Of a stretch of 64,000 nucleotides of DNA, positions 24,139 to 33,710 are shown in pieces. Positions within the stretch are counted from its first letter, which is position 1; each line of letters opens with the position of its first letter. The stretch spans positions 1,612,001 to 1,676,000 of the forward strand of contig CAWDDX010000007.1 in assembly GCA_963801195.1 (NCBI GenBank), given 5' to 3'. The position numbers and the translations under genes were made by a program. Origin of the DNA: SZUA-36 sp963801195. Its GTDB lineage: Bacteria; Pseudomonadota; Gammaproteobacteria; Xanthomonadales; SZUA-36. The notes under the pieces were generated by a model. The model ran no database searches, was not told the DNA's origin, and worked only from the letters and a program-made list of their open reading frames with translations.

Positions 24139-26868
24139 ATGTCATCTGCCGTCTCCCGCCCGCTGCTCATTTGCCTGGCTGTTCTGTTCACCGTGTCGGG
24201 CTGTCAAGACAAAGTCGAGGAATCAAAAAATACACCCGTCGCCAGTGCAGCGAACGATATCGACAAAACAGAGGACGATATCCCGCTCGGGCAACTGCCT
24301 GCCGAGGTGCGGCCTGTTGCCTATCAACTGGAATTGACCATCATTCCTGAACAGGAAACGTTCGGTGGTAAGACCACCATCGAACTGGATATAACCGGCA
24401 GCAGAGACCACTTCTACCTGCACGGCAAAAATATCGAGGCCCGCGGCGTGCAACTGACCGATGGCGTCAGTACTTTCAGCGCCGTATACGAACAGGTCGA
24501 TCCTTCCGGCGTTGTCAGGATCAGCTCACCACGAGCGCTTGAAGGCAGGGTTAAGCTGGAAATCGAATACAGCGCACCGTTCAACAAGGCCCTTGAAGGA
24601 CTGTACAAGGTTTCCGAAAGCGGCAACGACTACGCCTTTACACAGTTTGAGGCCATATCGGCCCGACTGGCGTTCCCCGGCTTTGACGAACCGGGTTTCA
24701 AAACACCGTTTACCACCACGTTGATCGTGCCTGAAGGCCAGGTTGCCATCAGCAATACACCCGAGCTTAGCAGTGATGTGATCGATGGTATGAGGGTCGT
24801 ACATTTTGCACCGACCAAACCGTTGCCGACCTACCTGCTCGCCTTTGCGGTCGGCGATTTCGACGTAATGGAATGGTCGGACCTGCCGGCCACTGAAGTG
24901 CGCGATCATCCGCTTCCGCTTCGCGGTATTGCGGTCAAGGGCAAGGGTGAGCAACTGGCATATGCACTGCAAGGCACCAATGCCATCGTCACAGCGCTCG
25001 AGAGTTATTTCGGCACACCCTACCCGTGGGCCAAGCTGGATATCATCGCAGTGCCCGATTTCAACGCCGGGGCAATGGAGAATGCCGGCGCTATCACCTA
25101 CCGCGAACCCCTGTTGCTGTTTGACGAAAACGCCACGCCCGAACGCAAGCGCCTTTACAAATTGGTACAGGCACATGAACTGGCCCACCAGTGGTTTGGT
25201 GACCTGGTGACACCGGCCTGGTGGAACGATATCTGGCTGAATGAATCCTTCGCCACCTGGATGGCCCACGTGGCCATGGACATCGCCGAACCGGATGCAA
25301 ACTGGCGTCGCGACCTGCTGTCACGCGGACTTGCCGTCATGGCCGATGACTCGCTGGTCAGCGCCCGCAAGATCCGACAACCGATACTCAGCAACAACGA
25401 CATCGCCAGCGCCTTCGATGGCATCACCTACAGCAAGGGCGGCGCAGTGCTTTCCATGTTTGAAAACTTTATTGGCCGGGAGGATTTTCGCCAGGGTGTG
25501 CGCAACTACATGGATGAATTTCAATACGGCACCGCAACTGCGGACGATTTTATTAGCCAATTGGGCGCCGCCTCGACCGAACAGGATCCCGGACTCGTTA
25601 TCACGGCCTTCAATTCCTTTCTCGAACAGGCGGGTTTGCCGCTGGTTGAAGTCACCAGTCAATGCCGGGACGAGAACCTGAACATCCAGTTAACCCAGTC
25701 CCGGTATTTCCCCCTCGGTTCCAAAGGAAACCCGGATCAACAATGGCAAATTCCCGTGTGCTTGCGTCTCGGTTATACCGATGACGACATCAAGACATGC
25801 CTGGTGCTGACCGATCCCGAGCAAACCTTTCAACTTCCACAAGGCTGTCCTGAATGGATTATGCCAAACGCGGACAGTGCCGGCTATTACCGCTTCAACC
25901 TGAGCCGGGAGGACTGGACCAGCCTGCTCGAGGCCAGCGGCAAGCTAAACACCAATGAAATGATGGCCGTTGCCGGCAGCCTGGCGGGCGCATTCAATTC
26001 GGGTGATCTGGATGTTGGCACGCTGATGTCAATTGTCCCGCAACTCATCGCCAGCCCGGGCTGGCAAGTGGCGACCGCACCGATTGAACAGATGAATTTC
26101 ATGTATGAAAAAATGGCGTCTGATGGACAGAAACAGGCTCTCGAGTCACGATTCACCGAGTTGTATTCCGGTAAATTGCAAGCGACCGGTCTGGAAACAA
26201 CTGCTGACCTCGACCGGGCAAGGTTACAGAACGCCCTGGTCGGGTTTATGGCAAAAACTGCGAAACAACCCGGGCTGCGAACGCAGTTGGTCAGTATGGC
26301 CCAAGCCTACAGCGGTTTTGCAACAGATGGTGAAATCCACCCCGATGCCGTCAACCCGATCATCATCGGCACCGCGCTTATGGTTGCTGTGGACGAACTG
26401 GGTAACGACTTTGTCGATCACCTGCATCACCTGCTCACGACTTCGACCGATGCGGTGGTCCGCGGGCGGTTACTGGACGCCATCGGAAACACGAAGGACC
26501 CCGAAAAAGCAGCCGGGATTCGCGAACTTGTGTTTTCAAACGAATTGCGTGATAACGAGATTTACAGCATCCTCTTTCCGCAGGCGCGGATGCCGGAAAC
26601 CCGTGACGCCACCTGGTCGTGGTTCAAGCAGAACATGGACCGCATCCTGGTGCGCATTCCCGAAGAGCGCTGGGGCAGGATGACCGCCATGGGTCAGGCG
26701 TTCTGTAGCACCGAAAAACAGGCCGAAGTGCAGGACTACTTCACCGGGCGTATCGATACACTGACCGGCGGGCCAAGAAGCCTGGCACAAACGTTGGAGG
26801 GTATCGACCTGTGCATGGCCAAGGTTAAGCAGCACAAACCGGAAATGGACGCGTGGCTGGGGCAGTAG
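24139..26868 (+). CDS. M1-family zinc aminopeptidase lipoprotein
   Basis: A 909-residue exported metallopeptidase. A lipobox (VSGC-Q) ends the signal peptide at about residue 22. The substrate-binding GAMEN motif is at 311-315. The zinc site is HELAH (346-350) with Glu369 in NES, exactly the HExxH-x18-E spacing of the family. A C-terminal helical region of about 350 residues corresponds to the ERAP1-like C domain. It should remove N-terminal residues from peptides at the cell envelope, supporting peptide nutrition. AAAGGA precedes the ATG by nine bases. A thioredoxin-like gene follows 46 bases downstream and may share its transcript. Confidence 0.92.
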   Translation: MSSAVSRPLLICLAVLFTVSGCQDKVEESKNTPVASAANDIDKTEDDIPLGQLPAEVRPVAYQLELTIIPEQETFGGKTTIELDITGSRDHFYLHGKNIEARGVQLTDGVSTFSAVYEQVDPSGVVRISSPRALEGRVKLEIEYSAPFNKALEGLYKVSESGNDYAFTQFEAISARLAFPGFDEPGFKTPFTTTLIVPEGQVAISNTPELSSDVIDGMRVVHFAPTKPLPTYLLAFAVGDFDVMEWSDLPATEVRDHPLPLRGIAVKGKGEQLAYALQGTNAIVTALESYFGTPYPWAKLDIIAVPDFNAGAMENAGAITYREPLLLFDENATPERKRLYKLVQAHELAHQWFGDLVTPAWWNDIWLNESFATWMAHVAMDIAEPDANWRRDLLSRGLAVMADDSLVSARKIRQPILSNNDIASAFDGITYSKGGAVLSMFENFIGREDFRQGVRNYMDEFQYGTATADDFISQLGAASTEQDPGLVITAFNSFLEQAGLPLVEVTSQCRDENLNIQLTQSRYFPLGSKGNPDQQWQIPVCLRLGYTDDDIKTCLVLTDPEQTFQLPQGCPEWIMPNADSAGYYRFNLSREDWTSLLEASGKLNTNEMMAVAGSLAGAFNSGDLDVGTLMSIVPQLIASPGWQVATAPIEQMNFMYEKMASDGQKQALESRFTELYSGKLQATGLETTADLDRARLQNALVGFMAKTAKQPGLRTQLVSMAQAYSGFATDGEIHPDAVNPIIIGTALMVAVDELGNDFVDHLHHLLTTSTDAVVRGRLLDAIGNTKDPEKAAGIRELVFSNELRDNEIYSILFPQARMPETRDATWSWFKQNMDRILVRIPEERWGRMTAMGQAFCSTEKQAEVQDYFTGRIDTLTGGPRSLAQTLEGIDLCMAKVKQHKPEMDAWLGQ

Positions 26869-26914
26869 GCCGGGTGCAGTCGCAACGGCACCCCATACGC
26901 TGTATTTCATCTGT

Positions 26915-27757
26915 ATGAACTTGACAAAACAAATGGTCTGCGGCCTGCTGTGGCTTTTGCTTACGGTGGGTTTATCCGTGGCCTCCGAGACCGGGACAGC
27001 CGGCGATTCGGCAGCGAAAGAAACGGAACTTCCGGCCATCATTTCGGGGAGACTGTACGTGCCCTCCGCCAATCCCATGGCTGACCTCGCTGCAAGAATG
27101 GTGGTCGCAAAGGAAAACAACAATCGCTTGCTAATCGTGCTGGGCGCCAACTGGTGTCATGACAGCCGCGCGCTGGCTTCGCGTCTTTTTACGGCACCGC
27201 TGGATACGCTTGTGAATGACAATTATGAAACCCTGTTCGTCGACGTCGGTTACCTGGAGACAGGCAGGGACGTCATCACCAGCCTGGGTATCCCGGTGTA
27301 CTACGCGACACCCACCGTTTTGATCGTTGACCCCGTCAGCGGCGAGGTCGTCAATGCAAACGACCGGCACCAGTGGGCCAATGCCGCCGGCATCAGCATG
27401 GCGGCATCCATTGACTATTTCCGGCAATATGAAGACGCGGCGGTGGCCGTTTCGGAGGGTGAAAATAACGCCTACCTGCAAACGCTGCTCGATGACATCG
27501 ATGCGTTTGAACAACTGCAGGCCGATCGTCTTTACCAGGCGTATGCGGTCCTTGGTCCGATGCTGAAGGCTTACGAGGAAGGTGACACGGAGACCTTCCC
27601 CGACGACCTGTGGGACGAGGTTCGGGATTACCGCTACCAGGTGCCGGCTGACCTCGATGCCTTGCGCGCCGAGGCGCGTGAACAGGTGGCCTCAGGCGAA
27701 ACCGGCATCGAGTTGAACTACCCGGTATACCCGGCGTTTTCCTGGGAGCTTAATTAG
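26915..27757 (+). CDS. exported thioredoxin-like protein with CxxS site
   Basis: A 280-residue protein with a signal peptide (cleavage near VAS-ETG, residue 24) and a thioredoxin fold. The active-site region, LIVLGANWCHDSRAL, has Cys-His-Asp-Ser in place of CxxC, and TPTVLIVDP supplies the cis-proline. The single-cysteine site suggests a reductase that works with glutathione, an isomerase or a non-redox binding role. The C-terminal 120 residues are helical and acidic with no recognised domain. It follows the M1 peptidase closely. Confidence 0.7.
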   Translation: MNLTKQMVCGLLWLLLTVGLSVASETGTAGDSAAKETELPAIISGRLYVPSANPMADLAARMVVAKENNNRLLIVLGANWCHDSRALASRLFTAPLDTLVNDNYETLFVDVGYLETGRDVITSLGIPVYYATPTVLIVDPVSGEVVNANDRHQWANAAGISMAASIDYFRQYEDAAVAVSEGENNAYLQTLLDDIDAFEQLQADRLYQAYAVLGPMLKAYEEGDTETFPDDLWDEVRDYRYQVPADLDALRAEAREQVASGETGIELNYPVYPAFSWELN

Positions 27758-27818
27758 CCAGTGTAATTACTGCGGCGGCGCCGTGAATGACTGCAGGGAC
27801 CGGTGCTTTCGTAAACCC

Positions 27819-28106
27819 TCACTCATCGCCCGGTTCAAATTTCAAACAGAACTGTTCATCCTGCGAATAAACGTAGTACCCATCGTCGCTTCCAGCACCC
27901 TCGACGATGACGCTATCGACATTGCCAGACATTGTTCCGGTTTTCCCGCGCGACAACATGGCGCCTTCCGGGACATTGTGCTTTTTGACGTAATTCGCCC
28001 AGGCATCCCTGTCATTTTTTTCAATTTTCTGATTCGCCCTGGTTGCGTTGCGAAGAATGATTGAAAAATTAGTGTAATTAAACTCGTAGATACGCCGTTG
28101 GCTCAT
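27819..28106 (-). CDS. hypothetical protein, 95 residues
   Basis: The likely start is the ATG at 28106, preceded by TGTGGAA; the frame is open further upstream, but that part covers a gene remnant. The protein begins MSQRRIYEFNYTNFSI, is mixed-charge and soluble, and has no signal peptide or known motif. I do not recognise a family. It lies alone in an otherwise degraded 630-bp interval. Confidence 0.4.
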   Translation of the reverse strand: MSQRRIYEFNYTNFSIILRNATRANQKIEKNDRDAWANYVKKHNVPEGAMLSRGKTGTMSGNVDSVIVEGAGSDDGYYVYSQDEQFCLKFEPGDE

Positions 28107-28245
28107 AATTCCACAAATTGTGCCGATTTGCTGGGATATGACGAGAATATAGCAATTTCCTTTGTAACAAAAGCAGGGATTTTCAAGCGGTAATCGGAAA
28201 TCCGGCGAACCGTGACGGGTACCACTGAAGTTTAACCGCTTCAGG

Positions 28246-28305
28246 CTATCGAATCTGCATGAACACAAGGGTCTTAAAATGTGCAGTAGCTGAAAACAGG
28301 CCAGG
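28246..28305 (-). pseudogene. 3-prime remnant of an RlmD/TrmA-type uracil methyltransferase gene
   Basis: Read on the minus strand to the TAG at 28246, this gives GLFSATAHFKTLVFMQIR. It aligns with the C-terminal DLFPATAHFETLVVLQMR of the intact methyltransferase at 40565-41701. The flanks do not extend the match, so only the last 18-20 codons survive. On the plus strand, 28315-28393 reads LLDDINTFQQLPMVAFTRNG..., whose start resembles LLDDIDAFEQL of the thioredoxin-like protein upstream. The interval looks like fused gene debris. Confidence 0.55.
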
Positions 28306-28390
28306 TAACCTGGGCGCTGCTTGACGACATCAACACGTTCCAACAACTACCGATGGTCGCGTTTACCCGCAACGGATCGGAATACGAGCT

Positions 28391-29761
28391 TTAAAGCTTG
28401 TTCGCCAGGCCAAAGCTTTCCGGAAGCAACGCCTCGTGCCTGCGTGACTGCTTCCACCAGTGTGTCCCCAGAACGCTCACGACCAGCGTTGACAAGGTGA
28501 CTGCGTAGACACCGGCGCCGATCAGACCCAAAACATGCAACAATCCAATCAAACCGGGGAACAGTACAGTGATTGCAATCAGGTTGACGCGGAGCACGAG
28601 GCCGGGTCGCCCCGCCGCCTGCAGTGCGGATCCCAGCGGAAACCCCAACAGGCCGATGAGTTGGGCTGCCGCGATCATTACCAGCACCGGGTAGGCCTGT
28701 CCGAAACCCTCCCCGCCAATCCATTCAAGCAGCAGGTCACCAAACAACACGTAGATCAGAAAAAGCGGCGTCCCAATGATGGCTGCAACCAGTCCACTGC
28801 GCACAACAACCCGCCGCAGCCCCAACAGGTCATTGTCCCTGACCAGCCTGGTTAACTCCGGATAAACCGAGCCAACGAGGACGATGACGGGCTGTGCCAG
28901 CAACATCCCCAGGCGAAATGCAACGTGATAAAGACCCACCGCCATGGGTTCAAGCACCAGGCCCACCGCAAAAGGCGTTATGCGGGGGCTGATGTCTTCA
29001 AGCGATTTGTTGAGTTTTGTAGCGATCGAGAAACGCCAGATATCGGGGTATATTCTGCTGATGCCCAACGGTGAAACAACTGTCAATTTCAGTAAGCTCC
29101 TGCGGCGCAGCTCAATGAGCGCAAACAGCCACATGAAACCTGCTTCAGCGAGATTGGCCAGCAGCCAGGCATACACGAAACCGGACAGGCCGGTATCGCT
29201 CAAATATGCCACGACAGCACCTGCAAGACGGACCAGTCCGGCGAGTGCCTGCTGTATTGCAAGCGTATTGAATCGCTCACCCAGGTAAAGGATTGCGGCA
29301 GGTGTTGACCGGGCCGAGCTCAATGCAGCCAGGCTGAATACCAGCAAGACCGGCATCAAGCGCGTGGGGATACCGAGCAGCGGAGCAACCAGGGGCGCGA
29401 CAGCCGCAGCCAGCATTACCGCGGCAACTCCACTGCACAGTTCAAGGCAAATGGAAAAGCTCAGCAGTTTCCTGAACTCCATGGAGTCCGCGTTTTCAAA
29501 CCCGGGAGAGCCAAAGCGAATAATGGCGTACCAACCGGGAAAAACGGTCAGGTCACCGATGGTCACCACCACGAGATTGATCAGAATGAGTATGCCGAAC
29601 TGTGCCGCGCCGAGCGTTCTTGCCGCAACAGCGAGATACAGCAGGCTGACTAAGCCAGCCAGAATTCTCCCTCGGAACAGGGTGCCCGCTACCGTATAAA
29701 TACGCCGGATTGATTCATCCTGAAACCAACGCCGCAGCGCAGCAAACCCCAAATGCTTCAA
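28391..29761 (-). CDS. oligosaccharide flippase family membrane protein (Wzx/MVF-like)
   Basis: A 456-residue inner-membrane protein with about 12-14 hydrophobic segments, of the polysaccharide-transport (Wzx-like) group. The N-terminus RIYTVAGTLFRGRILAGLVSLLYLAVAARTLGAAQFG and the central KLNKSLEDISPRITPFAVG segment are typical. It should flip a lipid-linked sugar to the periplasmic face. Together with the neighbouring glycosyltransferases it suggests assembly or modification of a surface glycan. Confidence 0.83.
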   Translation of the reverse strand: MKHLGFAALRRWFQDESIRRIYTVAGTLFRGRILAGLVSLLYLAVAARTLGAAQFGILILINLVVVTIGDLTVFPGWYAIIRFGSPGFENADSMEFRKLLSFSICLELCSGVAAVMLAAAVAPLVAPLLGIPTRLMPVLLVFSLAALSSARSTPAAILYLGERFNTLAIQQALAGLVRLAGAVVAYLSDTGLSGFVYAWLLANLAEAGFMWLFALIELRRRSLLKLTVVSPLGISRIYPDIWRFSIATKLNKSLEDISPRITPFAVGLVLEPMAVGLYHVAFRLGMLLAQPVIVLVGSVYPELTRLVRDNDLLGLRRVVVRSGLVAAIIGTPLFLIYVLFGDLLLEWIGGEGFGQAYPVLVMIAAAQLIGLLGFPLGSALQAAGRPGLVLRVNLIAITVLFPGLIGLLHVLGLIGAGVYAVTLSTLVVSVLGTHWWKQSRRHEALLPESFGLANKL

Positions 29762-29827
29762 AAATTCTCTCTCGTTCCAACCTCGATCGATCGTTGATAT
29801 TTCAAAAAAGGAACATGTTTCAGCGGC

Positions 29828-31093
29828 TTAATTCAACAGTCCCGCAGTTCTCGTGTCGTAAGCAAACTGCACCCTGGCCGGTTTCCTGATCGGCGTCCTG
29901 GATGGGCTTTGTTTGATTCCGGGGTGTTCCTGGATATAGTGTTGGATTGCCGCTGCAGCCCGGCTGGAGGCACTGATTTCCTTCGAATCAAAGGTCTCGC
30001 GGATGGCGTCCAGTTGGCGCTCGATAAAGTGGTCATGAAAGGCCACGGGATAACTGTTCAACAGGCTGTCAAGCGCAGTAACGGAGTCGACAACGGTGCC
30101 GAGATTCCAGTGTTTGTAGTTGCTGTTATTTTCCCATTTTGCTGCATGACTGTTCAAAAACACACACGGGCGTGGTTGGATGAGAAACTCGTATACCTGG
30201 CTTGAGACATCACCCAGGTAAACATCGGCGGCCAGCGTGTACGACATGTCGACACTACGGGAACTACCCGTGTCGATATGGATATTGGGCAAATCAAAAT
30301 ACTTTGCGGGGATGGTTTTTGTAAGCCGAATACTTTGACTTTGCAGCGAGACATGCGCCCTCTTTTTGAAAAGCATGACGTGTGGCGCGAGTATAAGATT
30401 AAGCTGCGGCCTGGCTGCGAAAAACTCGAGTATGTCTGCGCCAAACCGGTACCACGATGAAAGTTTTGCATCGAAGTGCGGGTTATATACCACTGTAAGG
30501 TTGTTGTTATCAAAAAATTTTTTCCTTTTGCAACCGAACGCTTCGACCGCATCGAATTTCGGATAACCAACCACTTGGTGGTTGTCCGGACGTATCAGTT
30601 TCTGACGCAGCATCCTGTCGCGAATTTTGGAACCGGCGAGCAACACGTAATCGAAGCGTTTGATTTCCTTTCCAAACCCTACGGCGCGGTCACCCGCGCC
30701 GTGCGGGAACAGGATCAATGGCGTGTTGTTCATTTTGAACATGGTTTTTAGCAGGGTACTTGTCATCTCGGGAACAACCAGGCAATCAAAGGTTGAGAAA
30801 TAACTACTGAACCGTTGCAATACCATGATGCGTTGTGCCGGCAATACCTTGTTGAGCGACCTTGAAAACCGTTGCAGCCTGGCAGGAAGCTCGAGCAACT
30901 CTATGTCAATATTTTTGCTATTGGCGCCTTTTACGATGTGTTCAATGGCCTCGGCCTGGGCGACGGATGACACCAGTGCCGTGATGGTGGATTCCGGGTC
31001 AGTTTTGCGCAGTGCCAGCATGATGGGGGCGATGTGTGCCACCTGGTGCACCTCATCATGATTAAACAGAAATCCATATTTTAACTGTGGCAT
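29828..31093 (-). CDS. CDP-glycerol:glycerophosphotransferase-like (TagB/TagF-type) protein
   Basis: A 421-residue cytoplasmic protein. The C-terminal half shows TagF/GT-B-like features: PLILFPHGAGDRAVGF, VVGYPKFDAVEAF, TVVYNPHFDAKLSSW, LAPHVM and YLGDVSSQVYEFLIQPRPCVFLN. Relatives transfer glycerol-phosphate or related groups in teichoic acid and capsule synthesis. In Gram-negatives such proteins occur in capsule or O-antigen loci. The exact donor is unknown. It precedes the flippase on the same strand (66 bp) and diverges from the first ArnT-like gene. Confidence 0.7.
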   Translation of the reverse strand: MPQLKYGFLFNHDEVHQVAHIAPIMLALRKTDPESTITALVSSVAQAEAIEHIVKGANSKNIDIELLELPARLQRFSRSLNKVLPAQRIMVLQRFSSYFSTFDCLVVPEMTSTLLKTMFKMNNTPLILFPHGAGDRAVGFGKEIKRFDYVLLAGSKIRDRMLRQKLIRPDNHQVVGYPKFDAVEAFGCKRKKFFDNNNLTVVYNPHFDAKLSSWYRFGADILEFFAARPQLNLILAPHVMLFKKRAHVSLQSQSIRLTKTIPAKYFDLPNIHIDTGSSRSVDMSYTLAADVYLGDVSSQVYEFLIQPRPCVFLNSHAAKWENNSNYKHWNLGTVVDSVTALDSLLNSYPVAFHDHFIERQLDAIRETFDSKEISASSRAAAAIQHYIQEHPGIKQSPSRTPIRKPARVQFAYDTRTAGLLN

Positions 31094-31281
31094 ATTGGTT
31101 GCTTATCCATCTGCTGCGATTTGATTGAATACAGCCACGGCTTTCGCGCAGCGTTATTTCCTTAGACTGTGCATGCAACACAAATCATTCAATCTGATCC
31201 ATCAATATCAAATCCTCCACGAACGATATTGTGAAAAAAAGCCATACCCGGCCGGGAAACGTTTACCGTCAGCACCCCTGC

Positions 31282-31310
31282 GAATGATTTTTTGAAATTC
31301 GCAGTCCAAC
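31282..31310 (+). promoter_or_regulatory. putative ECF-sigma promoter 1
   Basis: GAATGATT (31282-31289) and CAGTCCAAC (31302-31310) are separated by 12 bases. Two more upstream regions in this cluster (33033, 34802) carry the same two blocks with the same spacing. With the -10 core read as GTCC, the -35 to -10 spacing is about 16 bp, as in ECF promoters. It lies upstream of the first ArnT-like gene. Confidence 0.68.
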
Positions 31311-31397
31311 AGCCTTGATATGCGCTATCTGTGTGATGTCAATGCACACATCAACCCCAGATGTCATCAGAACAATCCCCCGGAAAATGGAAGAGCT

Positions 31398-32990
31398 GTG
31401 GAAGGAATCAAGCAATTAATCAGATCGACATCCCCACTGACCTTGCTGATTACAGGCCTGTCGATCGTTTATGCAATTGGCCTGTTTAATCACGCCCTGA
31501 TTCCTTCCATGGAACCGCGCTTCGCCGAGGTAATTTCCGAAATGATGGCCGCGGGCGAATACCTGATTCCCATCAAAAACGGTATTCCATATGTGGAGTA
31601 CCCACCATTGTTGTATTGGCTCGCTATCATCTTTGTAAAGCTCGGTCTGCCGGTCGAAGCTGCGATCCGCTTGCCCTGTTATATTTCCCTGATCGTTTGG
31701 ATCCTGTATCTCTCCAGGTTGCAAACACTGCTTTTCAGAAAATGGCCAGCCCATATCATGCCCATCCTCGGCGCCGCATTGCCGGCGATTCTGTGGCACT
31801 TCTTTACGGCTCAAACAGACCCGCTCCTGATCACGGGCGTGCTGGTCAGTTTTGTTGGTTTCACCGCATTGCGACTCGGCCAAAATTGCGGTCATTTCCC
31901 ATGGTCGCTGTGGTTGGGGATTGCCCTTGCATCGGCTGCAAAGGGGCCGGTCGGAATTGCCTGCACGCTGCCGGCCATGATGCTGGAAATATTGCTTGCC
32001 TCGGTGTTTAACCGTCAGGCCGGCACCGCAGGAAGCGCATTCATGTTTGATTTCCTGATCCAGTTGAAATCCCTGGCCTGGGTCCGCGGGCTTTTGTTGC
32101 TCTTGTTGACGCTGATACCCTGGTATTTGGCATCCGCCTACTACTATGGCTGGGACTATATCCGGGCTGTTTTTGTTTACCAGAATTTCGGACGTTATCT
32201 GAGCGGGTTTGGCGGTCACGAGCAACCATGGTGGTACCACTTCCAGTCGGTTCTGGTCGGTCTCCTGCCCCTGTCAATCTTTATTCCCGCCGGTTTATGG
32301 GCCGTGCTGAAAAAGCTGGATAAATTTCCCCAGAGGCTGGTGTTTAGCTGGGCGGTTTATACATTTCTGTTCTTTTCGCTTTCCGTATCCAAGCAGGGGA
32401 AATATATCCTGCCCGCAGCGCCGGCTTTTCTGGCGCTCGGTATTTTTGGCCTGGCGAGCCTGTCGAAACTGCCGCTGGAACATTCCATTAAACGATTCAG
32501 GGTGTGGGCAGTAGCACTGATGCTCTTTTGGAGCACGGCGGTGGTGATATTTCTGCCTTTATACTCCGGACATATCGCACATGTTGATGGTTTTGCTGTC
32601 ATAAAAAACAGCATGGCCCGTCAGCCGGGTAATCTGGTACATTTCAAATGGCCGAGATCACTGACCCTGTATGAATTGGGCGCGCCGATGGACTATGTAA
32701 AATCCAGTCGGGAGTTGTATCAAAAAATTCATTCGGGTGCGATAAACGAAGGTGATTATCTGCTTGTCGGGGATGCGGACCTGCCGGGACCCGATGAAAC
32801 AGATTTGACCGCGACGGGTAAGCTCATACCATTTCCGTCGGCACCGTGGTTTGAACATGTATTAACTGTTAATGCGAAGGAGAAGGTGCAACTATTCCGG
32901 GTCTTGCCCGGTGCCAGCCGGTTAGCTGTTCCAAACACACCTGAATTTGCGCCCGTCAACTGGAGGGATGCCAAATTTGACACAGATTGA
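31398..32990 (+). CDS. ArnT-like glycosyltransferase (GT-C, PMT/GT83 superfamily), first copy
   Basis: A membrane glycosyltransferase of about 530 residues with about 11-12 hydrophobic helices. The first periplasmic loop has the acidic EPRFAEVISEMMAAGEYLIP motif, matching the catalytic DxDE-type segment of ArnT, though here the first acidic residues read ME-PRFAE. ENGIPY-like and YPPLLYWL segments follow. It should transfer a sugar from a polyprenyl-phosphate carrier to lipid A or another glycan. The frame is open from an ATG at 31320, but that codon is only nine bases past the promoter motif. The GTG at 31398, preceded by GGAAG, is a more plausible start. Confidence 0.8.
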   Translation: MEGIKQLIRSTSPLTLLITGLSIVYAIGLFNHALIPSMEPRFAEVISEMMAAGEYLIPIKNGIPYVEYPPLLYWLAIIFVKLGLPVEAAIRLPCYISLIVWILYLSRLQTLLFRKWPAHIMPILGAALPAILWHFFTAQTDPLLITGVLVSFVGFTALRLGQNCGHFPWSLWLGIALASAAKGPVGIACTLPAMMLEILLASVFNRQAGTAGSAFMFDFLIQLKSLAWVRGLLLLLLTLIPWYLASAYYYGWDYIRAVFVYQNFGRYLSGFGGHEQPWWYHFQSVLVGLLPLSIFIPAGLWAVLKKLDKFPQRLVFSWAVYTFLFFSLSVSKQGKYILPAAPAFLALGIFGLASLSKLPLEHSIKRFRVWAVALMLFWSTAVVIFLPLYSGHIAHVDGFAVIKNSMARQPGNLVHFKWPRSLTLYELGAPMDYVKSSRELYQKIHSGAINEGDYLLVGDADLPGPDETDLTATGKLIPFPSAPWFEHVLTVNAKEKVQLFRVLPGASRLAVPNTPEFAPVNWRDAKFDTD

Positions 32991-33032
32991 CCGTGCAATT
33001 CCGGTATAAAGGACCAAAATTTAACACTTTAT

Positions 33033-33061
33033 GAATGATTTTTTTTCAATTGCAGTCCAAC
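33033..33061 (+). promoter_or_regulatory. putative ECF-sigma promoter 2 (autoregulatory)
   Basis: GAATGATT and CAGTCCAAC recur with the same 12-base gap, 25 bases before the sigma-factor start codon. Position directly ahead of the sigma gene is what autoregulation would look like. Confidence 0.7.
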
Positions 33062-33086
33062 CACATACACAGCCAAAAAGTGCTTC

Positions 33087-33668
33087 GTGCCGACTTATAT
33101 AAACGATAGAAAGCGGGCGCGAGAACTCCTGGCCGGGGACGAGGATGACTTCAAGCGTTTTTTTGAGGACTACTTCCCCCGACTGTATCGCTTCGCGGTT
33201 GAACGATTGTCAGGCGACAGGCAAGCGACACAGGAAGTTGTCCAGAGCACATTGTCGAGGACATTGCTGAATTTACACAAGTACAGAGGCGAATCTGCAC
33301 TGTTTACATGGATGTGTTCAATTTGCAAAAACGAGATTTATGATTATCTGAAAGCGCGGTCAAGATACAAACAGACGGTCATTTTGGAAAGTGAATTGCC
33401 TGACAAGGACTTTATATTGCAGTCGCAGGATGCGACTTCACCGGATCAGCCGGAAGATATTTATCAGCGTGATCAAACGACCAGGTTGATCCACAAAGTT
33501 TTGGACAATCTGCCACCAGATTATGGGAACGTTATAGAGTGGAAATATATTGACGGTCTTTCTTTGAAGCAAATCGCCAAGCGGCTCAACATGAGTCATG
33601 CGGCCACACAATCGATTTTATTTCGGGCCCGATTGGCTTTTCAGAAACACCATGGCGAAATTGCATGA
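33087..33668 (+). CDS. ECF-type RNA polymerase sigma factor
   Basis: A 193-residue sigma-70 family protein with only regions 2 and 4. Region 2 is at about residues 20-95 (FFEDYFPRLYRFAVERLSGDRQATQEVVQSTL, then FTWMCSICKNEIYDYLK). Region 4 is at about 135-185 (LIHKVLDNLPPDYGNVIEWKYIDGLSLKQIAKRLNMSHAATQSILFRARLAF). It starts at the GTG at 33087. The next gene, 42 bases on, encodes a FecR-like anti-sigma protein, the standard ECF pairing. I infer that it recognises the GAATGATT-N12-CAGTCCAAC promoters found here. Confidence 0.92.
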   Translation: MPTYINDRKRARELLAGDEDDFKRFFEDYFPRLYRFAVERLSGDRQATQEVVQSTLSRTLLNLHKYRGESALFTWMCSICKNEIYDYLKARSRYKQTVILESELPDKDFILQSQDATSPDQPEDIYQRDQTTRLIHKVLDNLPPDYGNVIEWKYIDGLSLKQIAKRLNMSHAATQSILFRARLAFQKHHGEIA

Positions 33669-33710
33669 ATATACTATACGGATAAGCTTGAGGGCGACAG
33701 CGCACTGCTC

